Source of the DNA: Atrichornis clamosus
Taxonomy: Eukaryota > Chordata > Aves > Passeriformes > Menuridae
DNA: 64,000 bases
Direction of reading: 5' to 3'
Assembly: GCA_013400975.1 (NCBI GenBank)
Contig: WBMZ01003490.1
Span: 29,619-93,618, forward strand
Part shown: in pieces, positions 1-12,200 of the stretch
How the letters are laid out: every line of letters starts with the position of its first letter
How positions within the stretch are numbered: the stretch's first letter is position 1
Program-made: the position numbers and the translations under genes
The notes under the pieces: generated by a model
Database searches by the model: none
Told to the model about the DNA's origin: nothing
Seen by the model: the letters and a program-made list of their open reading frames with translations, nothing else

Positions 1-905
1 ACTTGATACAAAATAACACATATCACAGGTAAAGGTTCATCAAAGAATGAGGGCTAAATTTCTGCTGGATTAAGATGATGTAAATGATGTAAATCCATTG
101 GCCTCACATCTGCTTAATACCTCTTCTTCATGTCTGAGAGCAGCTCTTCTGAAAAAGTTATAGAATACAATGATTCTAGCTCAGTTCCATTTAATATACA
201 ATTTTCACATTATATAAAATTATATTAAAAATTATTACTAATCAAAATATTACTGCTAACAAATATGTCAGACTAAACGTTCTGTTTTAATTAGGTGGAA
301 TTAACTATTTCCTTGGTCTCACTATCAGATGTAGACAGGGTGTTATGCATGTGTGTGTGAGTGTGTATATAAATTTGAATCATGATGATAGCAGTCTCAG
401 CTGAGGATGATTTAATTTTTGCTTTTCCCATGGTAAATATTTATAAACCTATTATGGAAAAGACATGACATTACAGAGATCTCGAACACTTTCTGGACCA
501 TCTCACGTATAGGTAAATCTACGTGGACTTGCTTTAGTATCTAATTTAATATCTCCTTGCCTACCTAGAGGAAAAGCCCTACTGGTTAAATTATATCAGT
601 GAGCAGATTTCTCTATATAAAGCCCCTTAGACATAGTAGGCACATACAGATTTGAAATGTGTTTCCTACCCTACAGTTCAATTACTTTGTCATCTATAAT
701 GATGTTAGTGAGTTAGTTATGGTCTAGTTGTAAAATGTAATGAATCTTGTCATAGGTTAGATTACTGAAAATAGCTTTTGTTCTCATTTTTGAGGCTGCC
801 TAAAGGTGAGGTCTTCTTGGGAAATGTACTGAAGTCAAAGGGCTCTTGTTTCATTGTTGTTGTTTAGGATCCATCATTTTTAAAATGTAATAGAAGGACA
901 CTTAC
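1..905 (-). other. ADGRB3: ADGRB3 intron (incomplete), toward the last coding exon
   Basis: AT-rich intronic sequence after the RKR-motif exon. I looked on the minus strand for the remaining residues up to QTEV and did not find them. It holds a short GT-rich run near 349-371 and no gene, RNA or mobile element that I recognise. Confidence 0.8.
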
Positions 906-1010
906 CATACTGCCTGATTTTGGTACATCCCGAAATCTGTCCAGAGTCTGAAATTTCTGATTTAACTCTTGAAACAATTCCATATGCCTCTTTCTTGTAT
1001 GCATGACCTT
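906..1010 (-). CDS. ADGRB3: ADGRB3 tail exon with RKR (ELMO-binding) motif
   Basis: A 105-nt exon of 35 codons, phase 0 at both ends: [20 protein letters not shown] then [15 protein letters not shown]. In BAI1 and BAI3 the RKR triplet in this helix is known to be needed for binding ELMO, which recruits DOCK proteins to activate Rac. The following residues look like an amphipathic helix. Acceptor ccattttgcag, donor gtaagt. The C-terminal part (DVPKSGSM) differs from the mammalian form I recall (DIPNTSSM). The final exon, ending in QTEV in known orthologues, is not in bases 1-905. Confidence 0.96.
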
Positions 1011-3944
1011 CTGCAAAATGGAACATACTTGCTTATACTTATAATTGAATCTGGGGGGTTTTTAAGAGAAGCATTACTTTTTCCAACATAATAAAGTATA
1101 TTGAATTTGGCAGGGCCATCTTTTCCCTACAGACTCAACCAACAGAAGTGAATTGCACTGAGCCTTCTCTCTGCTCCATTTAATGATCTTCCTGTGTACA
1201 AGAGACTTCTTCAACCCCATATTTAGTGAGTTGCTGAAATTAAGGGGGCACTGTTTCTGTGCTAGCTTAGAAGTATTCTGACAGTAATGGCGGTTTCTCA
1301 GAAGAATATTACTCTTGCACATCAGGAATATTTTCTAGAATTTCTGTTTTCAGCATGGATGCTAATATTTTACTTTCTATAAGAAAGCAACAGCATTTTG
1401 TAACTGTCCCTGTTGGAATAATTTTTATGAGAACACTGAACTCAGAAATCTTGGCTCAAAATGCAAAATTCCCAAATGTTATGTCTTTTTAATTAGGCAT
1501 CTTCTTGTCAATCATATTATCATAAAATGGAGTTGAAATGGAATTCGTATTAAGAAGAGTAGGCATAGTTTTTCAATTTTACTTGCTTTCTTGTTTCATG
1601 GACAAAGGAAAACACCCTCCCTTTAGCCCATGTATGGGGCACTCTTACAAAGAAACTAATTATATGACACTCCTGCACAAGAGGTGGAACCCCCAAAGAG
1701 TCCCCACAATTCTCAAATGTCACGCACAGGGCTCAGCCATGTATCTGCCTGGGCAGCTACTTGGAGAATGAAGCCTGTTTTCAAGCCTAGATTGTAAACT
1801 CTGCCCATCAGAGTTGTTTTCAAAAGAATTCCTGCTCAGTTATGGATTCAGAACAGCCTCTGGAGCAAAGCTGAAGGCTGCATTCTGTTCGCCAGTCTCA
1901 TGGTTCTGTGGTCAGTGCCGGCTGGGGACAGGAGGGTCTGAGGATGCTTCACCTCAGCCCAACAGTGGATGGGCTCAGCTTGGCTTTTCTGAAGCTTTTG
2001 TAACTGCTTGAACTGGTGTCACAGCCAGGGCAGCAGTCGGTAGTGCTGAAAGAGGTGCAGGACACAGGCCTTTGCGCAAGTCTGCTCATTGTCAAGCCTG
2101 ATTTTCCCTGAAGTTGTGTGTGACAAACCCTGCAAATTTATGTATGCGGTGCCCGAGTGCGACCCTTTCCAGCAAGTAGCACTCCTGCCAAGCCAACGTT
2201 AGTACCTTTTAAAATGGAGTGGCAGTAGCTGACCCTCAATAATCCTTTATCAATGTCATTTTTATTTTTATCCTTCATTTGCATTATGTGTTTATAGCTT
2301 TCATGAAACATGGCTGCTCTTTGGCCATGCATTTGTACTGCTATGCTGTAATAAACTTATTAACCTTAATATAGCCACACAGTAGTTGAGAACTTATTTC
2401 ACTTCTGAGAAAAGGAAATTGGCAACATTTTTCACAAATGAGACATGAGGTACATCAAGCAATTAAAGACCTATTAACTTGAATTGTGGGGTGAATAAGG
2501 GAAAAATACTTTTGCAGTATTTGGTAATAAACTCCTTGCAAAACATAATTTAACTAGAGATAGCTGATCTAAATTTATGAGGGGAGTTTTACTTAAGTGA
2601 CTTCCTGGGGATTCTTCTAAGATATTGCTATTATGGTAGAAAGGAGTAGATAGCAATTTTCACATACATAAAATTTAAAGAAGAAAGGTTCTACCTTAAA
2701 ATTTATTACTGGTTAAAATAAGGAGATACGGTCATGGAAATAAAACAGTTTTGTTGGGTTAAAACACTGGCTCTAAAAAGCAGGAAATAGCATAATACTG
2801 TGAAACAAGCATATCCATTTGGAAACTTTTTAGTAGAAGGCTAGGAATATAGAGAATGCTACTTTCTGATATGTTTTCCTGAATCGTGTACCTAAGATGT
2901 CATTAAATAGCAAATATGAATAATGCAAATGTCTTACTCAGTTCATTACATTATTCCTGAGGAGAAGCAGGTGGGAGGAGAAATAAAACACTTGCACAGG
3001 GAAGTCTGCCAGAAAAAAAAGTCTTTAAATTTTTTTCTTAATAGCAGCATGACTGGTATGAACATGTACCTATGGATTTTTTGGTTACTTTGTCTTTTCC
3101 TGGCTTCCATTCCATAATTCCTACCCACTGACACCCACACCCTCCCCACTGCTTATAAAGAACAATCTGAACTGAAGGCGCAGTAACTTAAATTTCCAAC
3201 TTTAACTCTCAATTTCTAGACTTCTTTTAATTCCTGGTTAGAAAGCACCATTTTATCTGCTTTCTAGAAAATATGCTCTGTTGGGTAACTCTTTCTCTTT
3301 TAGGAGAAAACAACCTACGACGTATTTGTAGGGGGTTAATATGTTTTCGCTATTAAATGGGCAAAGTGGACAACACCACTTTATTAATCTTAGAAATATT
3401 TAAGTTTTATCAATACCAAGAGATGTCATGGCTGGAGATGTCTGGTTGGAGATGTCAACCACTATATACTAGGATGATTGTGATAGCATCAGAACCTGAA
3501 CAGGAGGGAAAATGAACTTCTTGTGCTGCCCTTTGACAGCACATGTTCTTTAGGTGCAGCAGTGCACTTGCCCATTAATGCTGCATCCCCGCCAGAAGCA
3601 CCTGAGTCAGCACCAGGCTCCACACACAGATCTCCTTGTGGTGTCTCCTGCAGGTTCCATAACTCTTGTGCCCCACACCCTAAACAGGGTCAAGCTGAAT
3701 TGACATCCCTTCCACATCTCTACCCTCACTGTTCAGTCAGATACAGTGTGTCTTTTGAAGAGACTACACCTTACTCTGAAGAGCATCTACTCACAGAAAA
3801 GGATTCAGGGTGTGGATGGTCATCAGTATGGGGAGAACTTCAAACATAACACTGTACCCATCTCCCTTTTTTATTTATCATAGCGTTTTAGCTGAACTGT
3901 AACTCAAGCACTAATATTCTCATGAATATTTCATGACACCCCAC

Positions 3945-4463
3945 CTAGAGTGCCGTATTCAGCTCTGGGGTTCCCAACATAAGATCGACATGGACCTGTT
4001 GGAGTGAGTGCACAGGAGAGTGACAAAGATGATCAGAGGGCTGGAGCACCTCTCCTATGAATCCAGACTGAGAGAGCTGGGGCTGTTCAGCCTGGGATGA
4101 GAAGGCTTTGGGGAAACCTTAGAGCAGCCTTGCAGTACCTAAAGGGGGCCTGCAAGAAAGATGGAGAGGGACTTTTTACAAGAATATGTAGTGATAGGAC
4201 AAGTGATGATGGCTTTAAGCTGAAAGAGGGTAGGTTTAGGTTAGATATAGAAAGAAATTTTTTGTGATGAGGGTGATGAGACACTGGAACAGGTTGCCCA
4301 GAGAAGCTGTGGATGTCTCATCCCTGGAAGTGTTAAAGGCCAGGTTGAATGGGACTCTGAGCAACCTGGTCTGGTGGAAGGTGTCCCTGTCCATGACAGG
4401 GGCTTGGAACTAGATGATCTTTAAGGTTCCGTCCAGCCCAGGCTACTCTGTGATTCTGTGATT
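3945..4463 (+). mobile_element. CR1 LINE, 5'-truncated 3' fragment
   Basis: Non-LTR retrotransposon fragment of the CR1 family. It carries the degraded end of ORF2 (around ggctggagcacctctcctat and the segment after agctggggctgttcagcc), then the lineage-typical stretches gacactggaacaggttgccc and gaactagatgatctttaagg. It ends at the CR1 3' tail, a repeated attctgtg unit near 4450-4463. Plus orientation, antisense to ADGRB3. Frameshifts and stops make it inactive, and the 5' part is missing. Left edge approximate; no clear target-site duplication seen. Confidence 0.93.
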
Positions 4464-7059
4464 TGTGGTCAGTCTTATAAATAACAATATAATAAAAATA
4501 ATAATAATCATCATCACTGAAAGGTCATTTAATTTGACTTGGAGATTTTCTACACTGTCACAGGTAAAAATGTTCTCTCTCAAATATTGTGCAAAGCAGC
4601 TAAGTGAAAAGAACAGATGGGGGAATTTCTTCCCAGCCCTATAATGGAAACATGCTGTGTTTCCAAGATGTTGTAGGTATGATTAGTTGCCAAATTTGGG
4701 AACAGGAAAGAATTTTTCTCTGCAGGCATTTTTTTTTTTTACCTTTGCCTTAAAAAGATGTCTTCAGATTAGTAAGAGAATGACTTTAAACTTTTGTGAG
4801 TTGTAATGTTATTATAATAAATATATATAGCAGATGAAATTCTGAAAGAATGCAGCCCCAGCAATTAGTGATCAATTTTGCATTACTGCTGGTGAAAGTC
4901 TACTGCTCTGCGGAAAGAAAAGAAGACAATCTGGTATTCACACTTGTCCTGTGTATCCTTGCTCTCTCTCAGAGCCAGAGATGACTTGAATCCTGGGGAT
5001 CAGGGTAATAAGGTACTTTTCTGAATTATTTGGCATAAATGTTATTAACAGAGTAAATCCAGTGAATGGCTGATAGAAATGGGAGAGTGGGGTAGCTGGG
5101 GAATTCCATAAGTCAGACCCTCTCATAGAATTTAAAGGTAATTGTGATCTTGAATCCTAAAATGCATGTCATTAGTACTGTTTAACTCTCCTGTATGCTT
5201 TTGTAATTGCCAGCACACACCTATTATAAAGTCCTCCTGGGAATTTCTACAGCATCTGTATTTCTGTTCAACATAATTAGAATGAATTTTATTTCATCTG
5301 ACAGCTAACTGTTAGTGCTGAGACTTAATGAAAAAGCTACCCGTCCAGCTCTAGAGAAAAAATGACTGGAGTTGGAGGGCACTTAGCTGGGGTTAGCACA
5401 GCCAGCAGCAGCAAGGATCCAAAATGTTCAGAACAATAATTTTGGCCATGTGTTGCATACTAGACTGCATGAATGAGTCTAAACTAATCTTTACTAATAG
5501 CAGGAAAAGAACTGTAAACCTGTTGCATGTTGACTGTTCATTTAGCAAACTTCAAAGTTCAACTAGATTAGTCAATGTTTTACAAAATCTAAACGTGGAC
5601 AGTATATTATGTAGCAGAAATACTTTCTGCTGACAGACTAAACCCTGTTTGTTACACTCTTTTTTTTTCTTTTCCTTTTTTTTTTTTTTCCCTAAAGGGA
5701 TAATTTAGGAATGTAGTGGTAAACTATTTAAAAAGGGAAAACAAGATACAGGTGCCCAGTTTTGAGACCCTCCTCTCTAACCAGCTTGAGATCTATGATA
5801 AAGGTTTGCCAATTTGGATGTAATCTTTTTCTCACTCCATTTCCTTTGACTGAGACATACGTTTTCTATTGTAGAACGCCCACAGTCACAGGATTTTCAT
5901 TATTTATAAGCCATTGCAAAAGCCCTTAAAATATTAAAAATATTAAGGTGAATGTTCCTTTGGAACCCACTAGAACAATGAGGGGTTTTTTTCATAATTA
6001 TGAAATCATGACACTACAGTAGTAAGTCAAACATGACCAAGACTCTTCTCTGGCACCATCTAACATGGAATACTCTCAATGAATACTAAATTCTATTATA
6101 TTTTCTTAGTCTCCCAAATAAGAGGTCTACAAACAAATTATCTATTGTGAATGGTACCCAGATTAAACTGAGTCCCTAATGACACTCAGGAATTTCTTGG
6201 AGAGATAAGGGTGGTCCAGACTAAAATAGTGATGGTCATTCTAAAAATTAATCCATATAAAAGTTGGCATTTTGGCACCCAGGAACATTCCCTCCAATGT
6301 CTAATTTAGTAAGATAGACATAGCCTGAGTATTTGTCTTGTACGGATTTAGAGACACGTGTGAAAGGTGGAGTGTGTAGACACTGCTAAGAGATCATTAA
6401 AAGGAAAAGGACAGAGAGCACCAAACTTGTCACAGCCTTGTCCACATTGCATACTTAGCATTTGATATCTTCAGAACCACATCCATGTCACTGCATGATT
6501 TGTTATCCTCAGAATTGCGGGAGGGCATTGTCTCAGAGAGTGCCAGCTGGCAGTGATCACAGACAAAGTAGAGAAAGTGTTAAACATTTAAATAGTATGT
6601 TCAATCATTTTGGCTCAATCTCACCTCCAGACCATATTTTATTTTGCAGTCAAGCTGCTTTGAGGTATCCAAATCCATTTTGGCCACAACACACTATCTC
6701 AACACTGTATGGCTCTTTTATTTTTTTAATCTTAGACAGACAGCCACGCTATGTGTAAGTATACAGAAAAGCCCACAGACTTAATCAGAAGAATCATACA
6801 ACAGGGAGGTGAGATGGGGTTAGTCTGTGTCAATACTTGTAAAACACAGTAGCAACTGGCACAGTATCATTGCCGCTCTCAGTTCCTCAGCAGTCACTCC
6901 CAGTGGCCCCGTCCTTCCTGTTTTACAAACAAATATATTTTCTTGTGCTTTAATAGTAATTCTAAAAATATTAGGCCATGGAGTAGCAATATTGCAAACA
7001 AGTCAAGAAAAAGATGAAAGCATCTTAAATAAACAACAACACAAAATTTTGAGGAGACG

Positions 7060-7890
7060 CAGACACTGCAGAGGGCTGTGCAGCCCTTCAGAAGGACCTT
7101 GACAGGCTGGAGAGATGGGCAGAGAAGAACCTTCTGAAATTCAGGCAAGGCAAATGCAGGGTCCTGCACTTGGGGAAGAATAACCCCAGGCACCCGCACA
7201 GGCTGTGGGCTGCCCTGCTGGAAAGAGGAGAAGAACCTGGGGGCCCTGGTGAACAACAAGCTGTCCAAGAGCCAGCAGTGCCCTTGTGGCCAAGAAGGCT
7301 GATGGTGTCCTGAGGTGCGTCAGGAAGAGCATTGCCAGCAGGTTGAGGGAAGTGATCCTGCCCCTCTACTCAACCCTGGTGTGGCCACATTTGGAACAAT
7401 GTGTCCAGTTCTGGGCTCCCCAATACAAGAGAGACATGGAGCTCCTGGAGTGGGAGGGCAACAAAGATGATTAAGGGACAGGAGTGTCTCTCTTAGGAAA
7501 GATTCAGGGAATTTTGCCTGTTCAGCCTTGAAGAGAGATGACTGAGAGAAGACCTCATCACTGTCTATAAGTATGTGAAGGAAGGGTGCCAAGAGGATGT
7601 TTCCAGGTGCTTTTCATTGGTGCTAAACAATAGGAAAAGAGGCAATGGGCAGAACAGATGCACAGGAAGTTCCACCTGAATATGAGGAAGAACTTCTTTA
7701 CTGTGCCGTGACCATGCACTGGAACCGATTGCGCAGAGAGGTTGTGGAGTCTCCCTCACTGGAGATAATCAAGAACTGTCTGGACAGAATCCTGTGCCAC
7801 GTGCTCTAGGATGACCCTGCTTGAGCAGGGAAGTTGGACCAGATGACCCACTGTGGTCCCTCCCAACCTGACCCATTCTGTGATTCTGTG
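7060..7890 (+). mobile_element. CR1 LINE, longer 5'-truncated fragment with ORF2 remnant
   Basis: About 830 bp of CR1, the best preserved of three copies. It begins near gagggctgtgcagcccttca and includes an ORF2 C-terminal remnant. One open piece (7286-7474) reads [20 protein letters not shown] then a [14 protein letters not shown] segment typical of the CR1 ORF2 end. A frameshift or stop interrupts it near 7472. The distal part reads through NMRKNFFT- and HWNRL-like sequence to the tail attctgtgattctgtg at about 7874-7889. Antisense to ADGRB3, inactive. The start is approximate. Confidence 0.94.
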
Positions 7891-9167
7891 CAACTATCTA
7901 AGTCAAGAGAAAATATGTAATGGGAAGCCTGTTTCTTGAGAGCTGAATGTGTACTGCGTTGTTGGTGTTTATTTGGTGTTGGATTATGTTTTTTAATGAC
8001 GGGAAGAACGTTTTAGTATCTGTTGCCACAGAGAATGCTCTCATCTTGAACAGCATGATATTTCTACCTTTCAAAACCAAACAAAAAAACCCAGTAAAAT
8101 TTAGAATTCTTTATATCACTATAACTATAAAACTTCTGACCATATTTTTTGAATTTAATTATAGAATTGCTTGCTCATCAGAATTTTGTTATTGTTTCAT
8201 GTTTTTCTTCTTCTTTTCTATGCATTTATCTAAAGAATATTTGGGGTAATTTCAAACAGGACAATTTTTGATGTTACAGTTGATATGTGCTGACCACTGG
8301 TGTTCAAATTTTAGCCCAAGATCTGTCAGTTCAATCAAACATAATTTTTCAGCTTCTTGGGAGACACTCATAATGAATTATATCAAGCTACTTCTATGCA
8401 TGAACAGACAACCTATGTGAAAAACCCAAACCCACAAATTATGAACAGCCCCCTGAAAAACCAAATTCCTTCTGATAAAAATCAGAGGAAAAAACCTCAA
8501 ATAAACAAATCTCTAAGACTTAACCATATTGACCCAGATAGAACAAAATATCATTAACTAACACAACTAAACCTTGTCACTCAACAGGATCCATTTGCAA
8601 CTGTGGATATCCAACCTAAAGAAACTTACATGAACTCGATTTTTTACACAGCATGTGATCCATAAGCTTTGACACCTGCAGAGCTTCATCATTCCATATT
8701 TGACACATTCACAATCACTACTTGGATGTGAAACTCATATTTCAGTAAAGCAGTATTGAAGAAAGATAAAAGAAATTATTGAAAATCTCTTGCAAAAAGC
8801 AACCTTCTGCAATGATGTAGCTTGTCCTACAGGCTTGTCACACTTTTTCAAGTAGATAGACAGCCAAAAAAAAAAAAGAAAAAAAATCCAACAAAACAAA
8901 CCCAGATGAAAATGAAGAGCCAAAAAATTTAAAAACTGAAATCATGATGGTTAATATTGCAATATGACAGTTTGATCTTAGAATATTTTGCAAACAAGTT
9001 GCACCAAAGTAGTTTTAGTGAATTGTTCATCATGTTGTGTACAGTACCAATTGAACAACCCTGTCACATCTACTGTGCCAGAAGGCTAAAATCTGCTAAA
9101 ATGAACACTTCACATTTACTTTTAGGAAAATACTTTTAATAATCAGGAATAATTCAGTAAAACTTAC

Positions 9168-9203
9168 TTCAAAGTCAAGGTCCGAATAACGTGATTTTCT
9201 TCT
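9168..9203 (-). CDS. ADGRB3: ADGRB3 36-nt microexon: RRKSRYSDLDFE
   Basis: A 36-nt exon encoding exactly RRKSRYSDLDFE, phase 0 at both ends. Acceptor ttactgcttaatag after a T-rich tract, donor gtaagt. The motif joins SSLE of the large exon to KVMHTRKRH of the next, rebuilding the block conserved in all BAI receptors just before the ELMO-binding helix. RRKS is a basophilic-kinase-like sequence (inference). The exon is too short to be seen as an open frame and was found by looking for the missing residues. Confidence 0.95.
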
Positions 9204-12200
9204 CTATTAAGCAGTAAAAAAAAGAAAAAAGAGGTTGTATTAACAAGGGGACTATTCACCAAATCATATTAATGAGTCTAAATAACAGTCTTGTTTTCCT
9301 ATCAGGTATATATTAGGTATTCTGTTAGAGGATATGGATTTTATCTTGATAATTTAAGATTAATGCGTGACTTTGCATAGTTTATTAGACCAGTATCATC
9401 ATATTTTCTCTGAAATAAACCAGACTGCATTTCACTGGGATGTATAATGTGCATGTTATTTGCATGCAATTGAACCTGTTGGTGTATAAAATATATCTAT
9501 TGCTAAACTTTCTGTGGTATTTGAAAATTATCATCATATTTATACTTTTTTACACAGCTAGATTTTTATAGGAATACAGAAATTGATTCTTTCCTACATC
9601 AGGCTTACATTGGTACAACTCCATTGATTTTAATGGAATAAATGACAGCAAAATCAAGCCAAAGCCATAGCTTCAGCTTGTTTGTTTGCAATGACAATCT
9701 GAATGGAGAAAGCAATGACTTGGTTTTAAACTTATGACAGATCTGATTCAAAGCATCTGATATAAAGCAAGAATGATTTACTAGTGAAGTAATCACTTGT
9801 ATAAAATGCAACAGAATATGATTGCTTAGACATGTCACAAATAACTTAGCATAGAATTTTTTAGATTCCAAAAGAAACCAATTATAAAGTCAAATTATAT
9901 CAAAAAGAAGCAGAAATATTATAAAGAAGGGATAAAAATATCTTTTTTCTTCTAAAGTTGGAAATTAAATGGCTTGCAATAGATTAAAGGGATGTAGAAA
10001 GAAGAAGCCAGGTTGCAAGAGCTGAAAAGAATGCAAAAAACCTGAGATTTGAAACAAAAATAAATCCATCTTCAGGATGGAGGGTTAAAGAAGGAAAAAG
10101 TACACCCCAAAAAACCAAAAAGACTTGCTGCTGCAATTTAACCCTAATTTTTATGATAGGGTATGATGTCTCTAAGTCATGGTGAAGGAACCTTTTCACA
10201 CTGCACTTAATTTCTTAAGTGAAAAAGAATCAAACTCACGAAGTCAAGAGGAATAATGTTTCTGACTTTGATTTTATTTGGTTTAACAAACCTGAAGGTT
10301 TTAGAAAGCTGTTTTGTTTTCCTGAAATTGAAAGGAATGATTTTACAAGTCTTCCAGCTGTTGAAAGCAGAAGATGTTTGGTCCCTGAGCCCTTGATTAT
10401 ACCACTTTGTGACATATTGTCTGGTTTTGTAGCAAAATTTTAATGCTCCAATCCACAGTAATATAAGGAATATTACTTGTAGCACTGTCGACACTGATGC
10501 CTAAAGGGCTGAGAGGTGCTATAAAAGAACAGTCTTAATACACTTAACCAACAAAACAAGCTTTGGAGAAGCTATCTTTAATCATCAAAGCTTGATTTAA
10601 AGAGAATCTACTTATTTGTTAAGAGGAAGGATCTACTTTTAAGGTACAATTAGAGCACAACTACCACTGAAAAGGCTCAGTGGTTACAAAAGAAGAAACG
10701 TACAACAGATAATGAGGTGAAGTTTACAGGAGTAGATTTGAAAAATGCTTGAAAAAGCTGCTTTTAAGCTAGAGTTCAGTAATAAACCCGATGCCATTGA
10801 GTCCTAAGTAAAAATACAAAAAAATTAGGAAGAAATGTGTAGCTTGCTAAGTCCTGTGGTTTGTAAAATCGGAGCATTTGTATTTTGCCTTAAGTCTGAA
10901 TGACTGCAGTGAAAATATTCCCGGCATAGCTAGATTATTAGGTTTTGCAGCTGGACAACTCTATCACTGTTTACATGGCAAAAAGACATACCTAACAGAC
11001 TGCAACATATTCAACTGTGCTATTGTCAGAGAAAGGCATCTTTTGCAATTTTGCTGTTAGTTCACACCAAGTATGACCAAACAGCTCATACCATAGGTTT
11101 AATCTCAGCGAGGAGGCTCAACAAGAATCTATCACAAACACGTTTATTATAAAGTTATATAGCAAAGAACATCTGTTTTGTGGTTGTGCTTCACTTTTTT
11201 CCCATGGCTGCATAGAATGAAGCACAGCAGAAGTGCTGTCCGAGCCTATCCTCCTAAAACATAAAATATGTGCCACTGTACCAGCAAAGTTCTGCACGTT
11301 TTGAAAACCAAAGGATACTGGTTATGAATGTGATCCTGAACCACTGGAAGTTATTTGCAGTATTGTCACTGACACCACTAGGTACACGATCAGGTCCTCC
11401 TGGCTGCTACATCACTGTCCTGAAATGACTGCAGTGTTATTTTTTGAGAGAGGGAACATATTCAGAAACACGAAGGCATTGGGAAACTTACAAGGATGAA
11501 GGAGTTTCCCTTCAGTCCCAACTGGTAGTTGACATTTTACTCAACTGTTCTCCCAGTTTCTGTATGATAGATAACAGCCATGAAAATAATTACTTTCATT
11601 TTGATTGCGAGTTTACTTTTCTTCTTATATGAAGCTTGCTATGTCTCTTTTAGCTGAGAAAAATGGGGTTTTCCACACATACCTAAATGCTTTCAGAAAT
11701 CAACCATCTAGCTTATTCTACACTTCAAACTAACAAAATGCAGCAGCTGAATGAAGTAAGAGGGGAAATTTCCTTTCATCAAATGAGCTGCTGAACTGGT
11801 CACACCAATACTTTTCAAACAGCTGTTCCCTTTATGCACCTGCAAATCTGAGAATCATTTTAGCAACATAAAAATTACACTGGAAGTTGGTGGGTTTTTT
11901 TTCAAGGATCAGTTGGAGATTCATTTGAGTACTGATGTCAATAGAATATAAGTAACAAATAACTGTAAAGGATATTCTCCATGGTTTAACTTACTTAGTA
12001 TTTTGTATTTGAGCAGATTCTGCTATGATGTTTCAGAAATGGTATAGAGAACTGCAAGTATAAAGTGACATTTCTGCTACAATACCTTCCTAGGTCTTCA
12101 ATAGTTTAAGGATTTCCTTGGAAGGATTTGACATCTAAAATGTGCTGAGGTAGTGAATTCCAGAATTCAAATATGTAGGACATGACAAAAGAAATTATGT

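Larger units (their letters stand above)
1011..9167 (-). other. ADGRB3: ADGRB3 intron, 8.2 kb, with two CR1 fragments
   Basis: Separates the microexon from the RKR-motif exon. It contains CR1 copies at about 3945-4463 and 7060-7890, a pyrimidine tract near 5659-5692 and an A-rich tract near 8866-8886. A few short open frames occur (for example 3523-3849 on the plus strand), but they have no recognisable family and no splice support. Confidence 0.85.

Noticed and set aside
1..905. Search for the terminal ADGRB3 exon ending in QTEV
   Set aside because: No minus-strand coding match for the NPWDTF or RPAEWEK-like segments in this stretch; the exon must lie outside the window.
4087..4284. 65-codon minus-strand open frame
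   Set aside because: Antisense shadow inside a CR1 fragment.
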